Counted from the first letter of the stretch, positions 56,122 to 64,000 are shown. The stretch: DNA of 64,000 nucleotides from Vibrio mytili (GCF_000830505.1 NZ_JXOK01000004.1:186001-250000), one strand, 5' to 3'. The notes: a model not told the origin generated them from the letters alone. Numbers and translations: made by a program.

Positions 56122-57003
56122 ATGAATACCACGTATCACCTGGAGCATCATCAACGATACCCTCATTTTAAATTTGCCTATCTCGACTGTTATCACGGCC
56201 AGGACTTTGGCTTACACAGGCATGACTATTCTGAACTCTTTTTAGTGATCAGCGGTAAAGGCAACCACTTAGTTTCGTCTTATGCTTATCCACTGAAGGC
56301 TGGTGATATCTTTGTGATCAATGGCAATATTGAACATGCGTTTCAAGATGTTGAGGACTTAAGGATTATTAACTTAATGTTTGAAGCGGGATCGCCATTT
56401 TTTGAGACGCCATCACTAAAACGACTTTCGGGCTACCAGGCGATGTTCAAAGTTGAACCTATCGCCCGTCAAAAGAATAAGTACAGAGCACAACTGACGT
56501 TAAATGACGAACAGTTGCCTATCGTGACTCAACTCATTCAAGCAATCGGCCACGAATATGAACAAGGCGAAACCGGTTTTGAAATGATGCTCACCAGTTT
56601 AATGCAGCAACTGGCTGTTACATTAGCTCGTATGTACCAGCAACAAACGCAAGACCTCCCTCAAACGACCATGGCATTAGGAAGAGCACTGATATTTATT
56701 GAACAAAATTTTACCAATATCAACTTGAATAGTCGTGATATTGCTCAAGCGGCTTTTACCAGCCAAAGGCAGCTAGAAAGACTGTTTAAACAATTCCTCA
56801 ACACCTCCCCTAACCACTATTTACGAGAAATGCAGCTAAAGTATGCTTATGCACTGCTAACGAGTGGAAACGCCACTCAGATTCAAAAAGTTGCGGAACA
56901 ATCGGGGTTTAGCGACAGTAATTATTTTTCCAAATGTTTTAAAAAGAAATATGCATTAAGCCCTCGCCAATATATGAAGCAAAGAATCAATCTCCAAACA
57001 TAG
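56122..57003 (+). CDS. AraC-family regulator with cupin sensor domain
   Basis: 293 residues. N-terminal cupin (about 15-100): GLHRHDYSELFLVISGKGNHLV and LKAGDIFVINGNIEHAF, the RhaR/RhaS-like sugar-sensing form. C-terminal double helix-turn-helix (about 195-290): INLNSRDIAQAAFTSQRQLERLFKQ and VAEQSGFSDSNYFSKCFKKKYALSPRQY. AAAAAGGAA precedes the ATG. The divergent MATE gene is the likely target; the ligand is unknown. Confidence 0.88.
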   Translation: MNTTYHLEHHQRYPHFKFAYLDCYHGQDFGLHRHDYSELFLVISGKGNHLVSSYAYPLKAGDIFVINGNIEHAFQDVEDLRIINLMFEAGSPFFETPSLKRLSGYQAMFKVEPIARQKNKYRAQLTLNDEQLPIVTQLIQAIGHEYEQGETGFEMMLTSLMQQLAVTLARMYQQQTQDLPQTTMALGRALIFIEQNFTNINLNSRDIAQAAFTSQRQLERLFKQFLNTSPNHYLREMQLKYAYALLTSGNATQIQKVAEQSGFSDSNYFSKCFKKKYALSPRQYMKQRINLQT

Positions 57004-57008
57004 ATAGC

Positions 57009-57423
57009 TTAATTAACTGTAAATTTTCCTATCCGTAAACAACGAAGCACTTGTTCTTCAAAGCCTTCATCTAACGAATCAGCAATGATCTCAAGACGGC
57101 TTTCTGGGCAATCATCCAGCTCAAACTCCATCAGTCCGTCTTTCGTGAGATTGTAACCACAAATACCATTCCCAATGATCAAAACCGCTTTCCGACACTC
57201 TACTTTCAAGTCAACTAGCAGCAGTGAACCCAGTATCAATTTCCGTTTAGTCGTGAGTTGCTTATGCCGAGCAAGATAGATTTTTTTGCCTGATCCATAA
57301 TCTCATCAATGCTCTTTATGTTTCGCATTTGTATAGATGACATCCAATGTAAGAAGTAATCGTCGATCAGGCTTATAAATGTGGCAGAGTACGCTCGGCA
57401 CTGTTGATTACATTTATGCTCAT
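57009..57423 (-). CDS. Possible small gene after the metallochaperone, frame interrupted twice
   Basis: An ATG at 57423 overlaps the COG0523 stop (ATGA), giving [16 protein letters not shown] and a stop. Two other frames carry coherent peptide: [27 protein letters not shown] to about 57280, then [13 protein letters not shown] onward to [21 protein letters not shown] and a stop at 57009. Adding one C (GCCACA to GCCCACA) and one A in the A7 run at 57281-57287 would yield a single 138-residue protein. The pattern matches the other one-base breaks in this window. No family recognised. Confidence 0.35.
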
Positions 57424-58625
57424 AACTCTTCCTCCCAAACAGGAAATGGATCCGGTAACGACAGCCATGAGGCTTGACCCGCTGCGAACTCTTCGTCACT
57501 AAGTAGACAATCATCAAGTGCTTGTGTCATTGCTGTTTTATCTAATCCTTGCCCGATAAACACCAGCTCTTGGCGCATATCACCAAATGGCTCAACCCAA
57601 ATGTCTTCTATAGATTTCAAATATTCAGGATCAGTTGGCCATTGCGTTTTGGGGATCGCTTTCCAAAACATACCAGCAAAACCATAGTCAGCGATTCCTC
57701 CAGCTTGGTTCCACTGTCCAGCAAATTCCGGACGGGATGCGAGCCAAAAATATCCTTTTGACCGAATTAACTTGCCAAAATGAGTTAGGTTGTGCAGCAC
57801 CTGAAAGAATTTTTCCGGATGAAAAGGTCGACGAGCCCGATAACTAAAACTACTGATGCCATACTCTTCCGTTTCCGGTATGTGTTCGCCTCTAAGTTCT
57901 TTGAGCCACCCGGGCGATTGTTGTGCTCGCTCAAAATCAAATAGGCCGGTATCTAACACCTCCGAGATATCGACTTGCCCATTCTGTACCGCAACAATTC
58001 GTGCATCCGTATTTAGGGTTTTCAAAATCGCTTTTAAACGCTCAACTTCTTTAGTTTCAGCAAGATCCGTTTTGCTGATCAAAATCACATCTGCAAATTC
58101 AACTTGATCAATCAACAAATCAGAAACACTTCGATGGTCGTCTTCTCCTAGGTACTCACCCGTTTCCTGTAAAGATTGCGCCGCTTCATAGTCACGCAGA
58201 AAATTCATCGCATCGACTACGGTCACCATGGTATCTAACGTGGCGACATCTGACAGCGATACGCCATTGTCGTCGGCAAAAGTAAAGGTTTCAGCAACGG
58301 GAAGTGGCTCAGCAATACCCGTAGATTCGATAACCAGGTTGTCAAAGCGACCTTCCTTGGCCAGCTTGGTCACTTCGACTAGTAGATCTTCACGCAGCGT
58401 ACAGCAAATACAGCCGTTGCTCATTTCTATCAACTTTTCTTCTTTATGATTCAACGACACCTCGTTTTTCACCGTTGCGGAATCAATATTGATTTCACTC
58501 ATGTCGTTAACAATTACCGCGACCCGCTTACCGTCGCGATTATTAAGAATATGGCTTAACACTGTGGTTTTCCCCGCCCCGAGAAACCCCGAAAGCACCG
58601 TCACCGCAATTTTTTTCTGACTCAT
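57420..58625 (-). CDS. COG0523 (CobW/ZigA-like) GTPase metallochaperone
   Basis: 401 residues. P-loop GFLGAGKTT near the N-terminus, the metal-binding CxCC motif in [17 protein letters not shown] as the GTP-specificity motif, and the CobW C-terminal domain ([16 protein letters not shown]). Members hand zinc or other metals to client enzymes, often when zinc is scarce. The ATG at 58625 has GGAG 8 bases upstream; a GTG at 58634 overlaps that site. A Zur-box-like palindrome lies about 270 bases upstream, which supports zinc control. Confidence 0.9.
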   Translation of the reverse strand: MSQKKIAVTVLSGFLGAGKTTVLSHILNNRDGKRVAVIVNDMSEINIDSATVKNEVSLNHKEEKLIEMSNGCICCTLREDLLVEVTKLAKEGRFDNLVIESTGIAEPLPVAETFTFADDNGVSLSDVATLDTMVTVVDAMNFLRDYEAAQSLQETGEYLGEDDHRSVSDLLIDQVEFADVILISKTDLAETKEVERLKAILKTLNTDARIVAVQNGQVDISEVLDTGLFDFERAQQSPGWLKELRGEHIPETEEYGISSFSYRARRPFHPEKFFQVLHNLTHFGKLIRSKGYFWLASRPEFAGQWNQAGGIADYGFAGMFWKAIPKTQWPTDPEYLKSIEDIWVEPFGDMRQELVFIGQGLDKTAMTQALDDCLLSDEEFAAGQASWLSLPDPFPVWEEEL

Positions 58626-58895
58626 TTCACTCACTCCAAATTGATATTGTTATTATTGTATTAACGCTTTCGACGACTTGTTATTTATCGCGAACTTTCC
58701 AAATAATGCTCGATACGATAAATAGCCCAGTCACGATGAAGGCCACTACTGGGACTGTCGGTGTATCCTAAAATAAGGTCTTGACCAAATTTAGCGGTCC
58801 ATGCCTATGCGAAAATCAACAGAGTGTTTAATCTCAACATGATTATCGCTTCGTCGAACCTTTGACCGCCCATACAGTTATGATACACCCTTGAT

Positions 58896-58917
58896 AGAAA
58901 TGTTATAACATAACACA
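58896..58917. promoter_or_regulatory. Zur-box-like palindrome
   Basis: GAAATGTTATAACATAACAC contains the perfect core ATGTTATAACAT, close to gammaproteobacterial Zur boxes. It is distal to the COG0523 gene, which it probably controls. Confidence 0.6.
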
Positions 58918-59255
58918 CAGAGTAATCAACTTTATGCCTTTGAGTCAGAAAAATTAGGCGAACGTTACGTTTAAACAAGCTCTACTTGGCGTTGTTATTC
59001 CTACGACAAGCGGTTTATGAACCACGAACAGGAGAAGTATCACGACACTCACCCGCCTTAAGCAGTGCTATCACTTGAGTGTAAGCGTTGAACTTCTTTC
59101 GATGATGAAGAAACGATGTAACCTGAGTGAATACACTTTTACTTGAATAACATAAGCATTAGGTTAGTTAATTACACTTAACCCTACATGAATTTTATTC
59201 ACGTTGACTATAACAAAACTTCAATTGCACTCAGATGAATATCACGCAATCATTT

Positions 59256-59271
59256 AGCCATCTAGACGTAT
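59256..59271. promoter_or_regulatory. Tandem MetJ boxes
   Basis: AGCCATCT-AGACGTAT: two abutting 8-mers matching AGACGTCT at 6 and 7 of 8 positions, ending 19 bases before the ATG of the MetE-like gene. Adjacent 8-mers are the form MetJ-SAM binds. Confidence 0.6.
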
Positions 59272-59290
59272 GCAAAATTAAGGCAATTTT

Positions 59291-60418
59291 ATGTCGACGA
59301 ACAATAATATTAATACCACCTCTACTCCTTTCTACGCAGACCAAGTTGGCAGCCTTCTTCGCAGTGCCACGTTAAAGACTGCACGTCTTCAGTACCAAAA
59401 TAACGAAATTTCTTATCAAGATTTGGTTAGTGTTCAGCAGCAAGAAACGCGTCTGCACGTAGAGCAACAGATCAACGCAGGCTTAACAGCAATCACTGAC
59501 GGGGAGTATTCGCGCGCATGGTGGCATTTTGACTTTCTAGAAGGCCTAAACGGTGTCGAAGGCTACACACCAGATGTGCCACTGAACTTTAAGGGTATAA
59601 AACCTAAAACCCACAGTATCAAGATTGTTGATAAAGTGTCATTTAATCCAGAGCATTCCTTCCTCAATGATTTTGAGTTTCTCGCTTCACTGTTAGATCC
59701 ACGTGAGCATGTCGCCAAGCAAACAATTCCAAGCCCAAACATGCTCCTATTACGTGGCAAAAACGAATACGCATGCTATCAAAATAGTCGTGAACAATTC
59801 ATTGCCGACCTCGCCAAAGCATACCAAGATGCGATTCAAGCATTTTATGAGAAAGGCTGTCGTTACCTTCAACTTGACGATACCGCATGGGCCTCATTCT
59901 TATCGGACGAAGGGATCTCCGGTCTCGAAGCACTTGGCTATAACACTCAAGAGTTACTCGTAGACTTTGAACAGCTTCTCAACGAATCAATCAAACATAA
60001 ACCGCAAGATATGCTGATTACCATGCACATCTGCCGTGGAAACTTTCGTTCAACCTATTTCGGCTCGGGCAGCTACGACGCCGTTGCAGAAACCATTTTC
60101 GGTAAGCTTAATGTCGACGGTTTATTCCTTGAGTTCGATGACGAACGTTCCGGCGGTTTCGAAGGGTTGCAGCATGTAAAACGCGATGATTTGTTCGTAG
60201 TGCTTGGCTTAGTGACATCAAAAACACCTGAACTTGAAGATAAAGAAGCTATCAAAGCTCGCATCAATGAAGCGTCAAAATACCTTCCGTTAAACCAACT
60301 TCGTCTCAGTCCACAATGTGGCTTTGCCTCAACAGAAGAAGGCAATGTTCTATCGGAGCAAGAACAATGGAACAAGCTTAAACATGTCGTCGATATCGCC
60401 AAAGAGGTTTGGCAATAA
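59291..60418 (+). CDS. MetE C-terminal-domain-like methyltransferase (YxjG/YxjH type)
   Basis: 375 residues, a single TIM barrel like the C-terminal catalytic half of cobalamin-independent methionine synthase: ADQVGSLLRSATLKTAR, GLTAITDGEYSRAWWHFDF, YLQLDDTAWASF, the zinc-ligand pattern MHICRGNF, FLEFDDERSGGF and LSPQCGFAS with a cysteine ligand. No N-terminal folate-binding half. Such proteins methylate homocysteine from alternative donors; the donor here is unknown. The tandem MetJ boxes support a methionine role. Confidence 0.85.
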   Translation: MSTNNNINTTSTPFYADQVGSLLRSATLKTARLQYQNNEISYQDLVSVQQQETRLHVEQQINAGLTAITDGEYSRAWWHFDFLEGLNGVEGYTPDVPLNFKGIKPKTHSIKIVDKVSFNPEHSFLNDFEFLASLLDPREHVAKQTIPSPNMLLLRGKNEYACYQNSREQFIADLAKAYQDAIQAFYEKGCRYLQLDDTAWASFLSDEGISGLEALGYNTQELLVDFEQLLNESIKHKPQDMLITMHICRGNFRSTYFGSGSYDAVAETIFGKLNVDGLFLEFDDERSGGFEGLQHVKRDDLFVVLGLVTSKTPELEDKEAIKARINEASKYLPLNQLRLSPQCGFASTEEGNVLSEQEQWNKLKHVVDIAKEVWQ

Positions 60419-60459
60419 TCAGCGCTACTGACCATGATTTGAGGACAGGGAAATGTAGC

Positions 60460-60491
60460 AAAAAGGGTCAGACTGAGACTCTGCCCCTTTT
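60460..60491 (+). terminator. Terminator of the MetE-like gene
   Basis: AAAAAGGG-TCAGA (60460 onward) pairs with TCTG-CCCCTTTT (60480-60491), with a small internal irregularity, ending in T4. Confidence 0.65.
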
Positions 60492-60553
60492 GACTGAAAT
60501 GCATTAAGAAATAGGCATTAAATTAAATTGTGTGAAAGTGGCTCTAAGCCAGG

Positions 60554-60700
60554 TTACATCCGCTTTAAAGGCTTAACCACGTTATCTAGGCCTTCAATTT
60601 TCAAGACTAAACATAACTTAAGCAAATCTCCCCAACTCTCCGCTGGGCCAGCCTTTTTATCGAGCCATAAAATAACAAATGTCTTTGGGAATTTTCTTTC
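60554..60700 (-). pseudogene. Decayed DUF3820 gene remnant
   Basis: The minus strand ends ILWLDKKAGPAESWGDLLKL and EGLDNVVKPLKRM-stop, clearly homologous to the intact DUF3820 protein at 63266-63481 (GDLLKLCLALKIEG, VVKPLKRM). Upstream, KIPKDI continues the homology only in another frame, and the conserved MPFGKYAG start is missing. The copy is truncated and frameshifted. The two copies differ by many substitutions, so this is not a recent duplication. It marks the left side of the cassette array. Confidence 0.75.
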
Positions 60701-60975
60701 GTTTCATTACTGTAACTCATTTGTGCCCCTTTATCAGTTAGGGCAAAAGCTCATTCATATGTTATTCATCTACTTTTAACTTACTAAACCTAATTGTACT
60801 GCGTAAGCAGCATTCTACCCTCCACATACACAAGTAATAATCACATAACAAGCTAATATTGCTTGAGTTGCATAATGGATACGAGCAAGATAGACCGAAA
60901 GCAAAGGCGGAAAAACTCCGTCTGAAAAGCGTTAGCTTATTCCCAAACCTAATATTTAAATCGGAGATAGAAAAA

Positions 60976-61335
60976 ATGAACTTAGAGGTTATCAACCACC
61001 TAATTGATAATGAGCATTATATTATGGAAAAAGCTGCTGACTGTGGTTTGGATGGCAGTATTAGCTTAATTGTTGCTCAAATATTGAGAGGTAATAATGG
61101 CGAGTTATCGTCAATTAAGGGCAAACAAATTTACCATTATGAAAACGTAATTCGCCCTTTGCTTGAAGAAGTTGTTTGTGAAGGGCCAATAGGTTTCGTA
61201 GAGGACGAAGATGGTAACTATGAATCATCATGTATCAATGGTGGTATTGTTGATGATGAATCTTTATACCAAGCATATTTAGAAGAAGATTTTAAGTGCC
61301 AAACTTGTCGCTATGATGCAGAGAAGATGCATTAA
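60976..61335 (+). CDS. Cassette 1: hypothetical acidic protein
   Basis: 119 residues from the ATG at 60976 (GGAG 9 bases upstream); the frame is open back to 60859 but with only a TTG. N-terminal helical part (NLEVINHLIDNEHYIMEKAADC), then an acidic stretch (EDEDGNYESS) and a C-terminal CxxC in FKCQTCRYDAEKM. No family recognised. It lies just upstream of attC1, which fits a cassette gene. Confidence 0.65.
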   Translation: MNLEVINHLIDNEHYIMEKAADCGLDGSISLIVAQILRGNNGELSSIKGKQIYHYENVIRPLLEEVVCEGPIGFVEDEDGNYESSCINGGIVDDESLYQAYLEEDFKCQTCRYDAEKMH

Positions 61336-61339
61336 TAAT

Positions 61340-61464
61340 GCTAGCAAACACTTCAAGAGGGACAGCCAACGCATGGCACTTTCAGTTCAAATGAGCAATT
61401 TTGCTTACGGCTGTTATGGCTGAGTTCCGTGGTTGTACGTTGTCTGCCTCTTAAGCGGACGTTA
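61340..61464 (+). repeat. attC site 1 (VCR-like)
   Basis: Left half CTTCAAGAGGGACAGCCAAC (61351-61370) and right half ending GCCTCTTAAGCGGACGTTATG, which can pair as CTTCAAGAGG with CCTCTTAAG. The 3' core is GTTATG. About 125 bases, as in Vibrio superintegron repeats. The left core reads TAGCAA rather than TAACAA. Confidence 0.85.
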
Positions 61465-61479
61465 TGTGATAAGGTAAAT

Positions 61480-62103
61480 ATGTCGTACAAGTTTGAAGAT
61501 TGGCGAAATCGCTATTCAGAGCGTTCTGATTTATCAACTGGGCTGGTTCATTTAACACGAGCAACGGACAATGCGGCTGTTGCTGAACTTATGTTTAAAA
61601 TACTGACGGAACGTACATTAAAAGGTAGCTCCACTGAGCAAGGTTTTATCGTTGGCAAACACACCGCAGTTTGTTTTCAAGACGCACCTTTGAGTTCAGT
61701 TTGTCAGAACACTTGGTTTGAGCAAAAACTTAGGACAAGCGGTCATACGAACAAAACAAGATATCATCCTTGCGGTTTCATGTTCTCAAAGCAAAAGATT
61801 TATACGAGTGGTGGTCGTCCTGTGATTTACGACAAAACTGCTGAAGCCAAGAAATACTTACCAGAGTCAGAATGGTGGCGTATTGTTAACTTTGATCTTT
61901 CAAATCCAGACTTCATCATTGACTGGACGCATGAGCGTGAATGGAGAGTCAAAGGTGACTTTGAGTTTGACGTTGATGAAGTAACATTACTTTTTACCAA
62001 GAGTACAACTTATAAGGCTTTTATTGAACTCTGTGATAAAAATGACCAACCTTTCTACAAGGTAGTTGCGGGAGTTATAAATATGCAAAATATCTTGTTC
62101 TAG
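61480..62103 (+). CDS. Cassette 2: AbiGi/DUF2971-like protein, putative phage defence
   Basis: 207 residues from the ATG at 61480 (AAGG 8 bases upstream). It shows STGLVHLTRAT near the start, TAVCFQDAPLSSVCQNTWF, CGFMFSKQKIYTSGGRPVIYD and THEREWRVKGDFEF, the order and motifs of AbiGi-type abortive-infection and DUF2971 proteins. Function in those families is poorly defined. A cassette setting is common for defence genes. The family call is by motif resemblance only. Confidence 0.65.
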   Translation: MSYKFEDWRNRYSERSDLSTGLVHLTRATDNAAVAELMFKILTERTLKGSSTEQGFIVGKHTAVCFQDAPLSSVCQNTWFEQKLRTSGHTNKTRYHPCGFMFSKQKIYTSGGRPVIYDKTAEAKKYLPESEWWRIVNFDLSNPDFIIDWTHEREWRVKGDFEFDVDEVTLLFTKSTTYKAFIELCDKNDQPFYKVVAGVINMQNILF

Positions 62104-62111
62104 AAATTGTC

Positions 62112-62232
62112 CATACAAACAGTTTAAGAGTGACTCCCCACGCTTGGCAATTTTGGTTTGGGTCTAGTTTAGTGTTTACGGCGTTCAATTTTAGTATCGT
62201 GGTAGCGTGGCTCATTCCTTAATTCGGCGTTA
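62112..62232 (+). repeat. attC site 2 (VCR-like)
   Basis: Starts near ATACAAACAGTTTAAGAG and ends CCTTAATTCGGCGTTAAG; the outer arms TTTAAGAG and TTCCTTAA are complementary in the usual attC manner. It follows cassette 2 within 10 bases. Confidence 0.8.
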
Positions 62233-62249
62233 AGTGCCTAGGAGGATGT

Positions 62250-62981
62250 TTGAAGTTTATACGGCAATTTTGGATTTTTATCCTAACTGCGACAATAGTA
62301 TTGTTGTCGTTGTACTTTGTTAATTTTAACGTGGTACACATTCCTTTATTCTCTGAAAAACAACAAGATTGGGCAAGTTTTGGTTCATATATTGGGGGTA
62401 CACTTGGCTCCTTATTAGCGTTCTTAGCTTATTTGGGAATCAGAGAACAACTTTCAGAGCAACGCAACTCAATAAAGAAACAGGCTCGAGATAAGGCATT
62501 TGATGAACACGTAACTAGGATCAAAGAGAGCTTAGAACGCACCAATCAACTGTCTATCGAGAGTATGCTGCCAATTGAAAAGCATTTAGGTATTGAATTG
62601 GCTTTCTGTTTGGATAGTGAGCTTCAAAAGGTTTCTGAACAAGCTGAGCCAATTTATATTTTAGATGATGTCATCCACGCTTCACGGTTGATACAAAGTG
62701 CGGAATATATCTTTAGACGGTATCTATATCTGATTGAGCAATCAGCTAAAGATTTGAGTGAAGCCTGCCCATTAGATGAGCATAGGTGGAGTGCTGTTGT
62801 GACTTGGAGGTTGTTTCAGAAAAGAGCTAAGCTGCTTAACTATCTAGCACTGAAAGCAGAGCAAGAGCTGCTCGCTCCTAACCCTGAAATGTATAAACAT
62901 GAGTATCAGGAAATACTGATGGCATTAGGGGCATATGAAAACTGGGAACGAGACTGGAAAACGATGGGTATAGGGTTTTAA
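62250..62981 (+). CDS. Cassette 3: two-helix membrane protein, putative phage abortive infection family
   Basis: 243 residues from a TTG at 62250 behind AGGAGG (4-base spacing; no better start). Two N-terminal membrane helices (about 7-27 and 45-65) with the intervening WASFGSYIGGTLGSLLAFLAYLGI, the signature of the putative phage-abortive-infection (AbiC-like) membrane family, then a helical cytosolic domain. The mechanism is unknown. Confidence 0.65.
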   Translation: MKFIRQFWIFILTATIVLLSLYFVNFNVVHIPLFSEKQQDWASFGSYIGGTLGSLLAFLAYLGIREQLSEQRNSIKKQARDKAFDEHVTRIKESLERTNQLSIESMLPIEKHLGIELAFCLDSELQKVSEQAEPIYILDDVIHASRLIQSAEYIFRRYLYLIEQSAKDLSEACPLDEHRWSAVVTWRLFQKRAKLLNYLALKAEQELLAPNPEMYKHEYQEILMALGAYENWERDWKTMGIGF

Positions 62982-62991
62982 TTGACACGGC

Positions 62992-63111
62992 ACTTAACAA
63001 ATTGCTCAAGAGTGACGGCTAACCTTTGGCATTTTTGGTTTGGTTGAGTATGGTGATTACGGTGGCTTTGATTGGTTTTCGTGGTGTTAGCCGCACCTTA
63101 GCAAGGCGTTA
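62992..63111 (+). repeat. attC site 3 (VCR-like)
   Basis: Left part TTAACAAATTGCTCAAGAGT and right part ending CACCTTAGCAAGGCGTTAC, with GGCTAAC/GTTAGCC as inner arms. It follows cassette 3 by 10 bases and is the last attC before chromosomal DNA. Confidence 0.85.
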
Positions 63112-63265
63112 CTTTCCCATACCTCACCTAATCCGTTACATCCTAATTGAGCAATATAACTGACAAGGTTATGTCCAAAGGTGTGCTGACGAGGCATGTA
63201 ACACGATAACGTTCTGACATGCCTAAGGTAAAATCTGTTCGCTGACTTAGTATCACCCTGAGGAA

Positions 63266-63481
63266 TTACATCCGTTTCAAAGGTTTAACCACACTGTCTA
63301 ACCCCTCAATTTTGAGAGCTAAACACAGCTTGAGCAAATCGCCTAGTTCACCACTCGGCCAGCCTTTTTTATCGAACCACAGTAAATACTCTTCTGGTAA
63401 ATCAATAAGCACTCTTCCTGCATACTTACCGAAGGGCATCTGCATTCTCGCCAGTTTTATCAAGTTTTCTTTTTCTAACAT
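63266..63481 (-). CDS. DUF3820 family protein
   Basis: 71 residues with the DUF3820 core MPFGKYAGRVLIDLPEEYLLWF (about 14-35) and GDLLKLCLALKIEG. A small cytosolic protein of unknown function, sometimes called a putative quorum-sensing-regulated factor. It is an intact relative of the remnant at 60554 and flanks the cassette array on the right. Confidence 0.85.
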   Translation of the reverse strand: MLEKENLIKLARMQMPFGKYAGRVLIDLPEEYLLWFDKKGWPSGELGDLLKLCLALKIEGLDSVVKPLKRM

Positions 63482-63622
63482 AAGATTATCTGTTCAGGTG
63501 CGTTAGCAATGTTGTTTACTATTATACCCAAACCATCTGGATAGTTCTCCTGCATGATATTCCCATCCAATGTTCTCTTTATGCTAGAGTACGCGACATT
63601 AAGAACGAGTTATGAGAATAAA

Positions 63623-63931
63623 ATGAAGTCACCTTGTCGTGCCGCATGCAAGAACAATGGCGGTATCTGTTCTGGTTGCCATCGGACAATTACAGAAATT
63701 ATTCAATGGAAAGATAAAACGGATGAGCAGCGAGACGAGCTCATCGAGCAGATCACAGGTAACGACTCAACACATGACTGTCCTGAGTGTGGTAGCCAAT
63801 CTCACTGCGATATCGAGGCAGGGAAAGAAACCTGCTGGTGCTTTGACGTTGAATCCAGAGAGCTACCAAAACCACAACAAGGGCAAAAATGCCTTTGCCG
63901 TAAATGCTTAGAGAAGAAGCCTATCGAATAA
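63623..63931 (+). CDS. DUF1289 / cysteine-rich CWC protein
   Basis: 102 residues from the ATG at 63623. N-terminal DUF1289 motif SPCRAACKNNGGICSGCHRTI with WKDKTDEQRDELI, then a cysteine-rich C-terminal part (DCPECGSQSHCDIEAGKETCWCF and CLCRKCL) of the CWC type. About a dozen cysteines suggest metal or Fe-S binding. The upstream frame to 63554 lacks a ribosome binding site. Confidence 0.8.
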   Translation: MKSPCRAACKNNGGICSGCHRTITEIIQWKDKTDEQRDELIEQITGNDSTHDCPECGSQSHCDIEAGKETCWCFDVESRELPKPQQGQKCLCRKCLEKKPIE

Positions 63932-63938
63932 TAAATTT

Positions 63939-63974
63939 TACCCAAACAACCCATGTATGGCCGTTGTTTGGGTA
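63939..63974 (+). terminator. Terminator of the DUF1289 gene
   Basis: TACCCAAACAAC (63939-63950) pairs perfectly with GTTGTTTGGGTA (63963-63974); no long T-tract follows. Confidence 0.65.
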
Positions 63975-64000
63975 GAAACGTTTACTTCACCGCCAGTGCT

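Larger units (their letters stand above)
58626..59290. other. Long intergenic region with regulatory sites and possible gene remnant
   Basis: 665 bases. On the minus strand 58682-58800 encodes short coherent peptides in two frames (one ending SSIIWKVRDK, one ending IYRIEHYLESSR), which may be the remains of a gene; none has a start and ribosome binding site. The Zur-like and MetJ-like sites are listed separately. Confidence 0.45.
60976..63111 (+). mobile_element. Integron gene-cassette array of three cassettes, no integrase in window
   Basis: Three ORFs on one strand are each followed by a VCR-like attC site of about 120 bases (61340-61464, 62112-62232, 62992-63111). No intI gene or attI is visible in the window, so it fits a cluster of attC sites lacking an integrase, or the tail of an array. 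The left edge of cassette 1 is undefined; I use its gene start. The array sits between two DUF3820 genes. Confidence 0.85.

Noticed and set aside
57009..57239. Separate 76-residue gene starting at a TTG
   Set aside because: No ribosome binding site, and the frame continues upstream; treated as part of a frame-interrupted gene instead.
60528..60779. 83-codon plus-strand frame near the cassette array
   Set aside because: It is the shadow of the minus-strand DUF3820 remnant and has no homology of its own.
1..64000. CRISPR array, insertion sequence, prophage or integrase
   Set aside because: No regularly spaced repeats, no transposase or integrase-like protein, and no phage structural genes seen; the only mobile feature is the attC array.

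Overview
The window looks like a piece of a Vibrio genome, probably the second chromosome. The evidence is Vibrio-type gene content: an irgA/irgB pair, a CARB-type class A beta-lactamase homologue, a six-gene group-2 Mrp antiporter operon, sbmA, speG, and VCR-like integron attC sites. Base composition is moderate to AT-rich, and Shine-Dalgarno and Rho-independent terminator signals are clear throughout. I cannot name the species.

Layout. 1-5.4 kb: a truncated gene, a ferric-reductase-like flavoprotein, a blaCARB homologue lacking its catalytic serine, a 50-residue unknown protein, speG and sbmA. 6-9.3 kb: TonB-dependent siderophore receptor irgA with a Fur box and its divergent LysR regulator irgB. 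9.6-10.7 kb: a small MerR-controlled stress cluster. 10.9-16.3 kb: yhdT-panF, an ABC exporter and a periplasmic DUF4432 protein. 16.6 kb: tRNA-Pro(GGG). 16.8-22.4 kb: mrpAB-C-D-E-F-G. 22.5-23.8 kb: a zinc-ribbon microprotein and a tandem universal stress protein whose Shine-Dalgarno sequence lies next to a perfect hairpin.

23.9-54.2 kb is the centrepiece, a beta-glucan utilisation region of about 30 kb. Exported enzymes (GH5, two GH16 lichenase-type enzymes, two GH9 enzymes) and a lipoprotein with two galactose-binding-like domains act outside the cytoplasm. A LamB-type porin with a coiled-coil N-terminus, a binding-protein ABC importer, and intracellular GH1, GH94 phosphorylase, GH116, mutarotase and an oxidoreductase would take up and finish the oligosaccharides. 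Three LacI regulators and a chemoreceptor complete the set. One GH16 appears naturally circularly permuted and sits a few kb from a conventionally ordered one.

54.5-60.4 kb: MATE pump, AraC regulator, COG0523 metallochaperone (distal Zur-like box upstream), and a MetE-C-like methyltransferase behind tandem MetJ-like boxes. 60.5-63.5 kb: a three-cassette attC array with no integrase in the window, between a decayed and an intact DUF3820 gene; two cassettes resemble phage-abortive-infection proteins. The window ends with a DUF1289/Cys-rich protein.

A caution applies throughout. At least seven breaks in six otherwise well-conserved genes (panF, the ABC exporter, mrpD, mrpA twice, a lacI gene, GH94) are each repaired by adding one base in or next to a short homopolymer. 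This looks more like sequencing or assembly error than gene decay.
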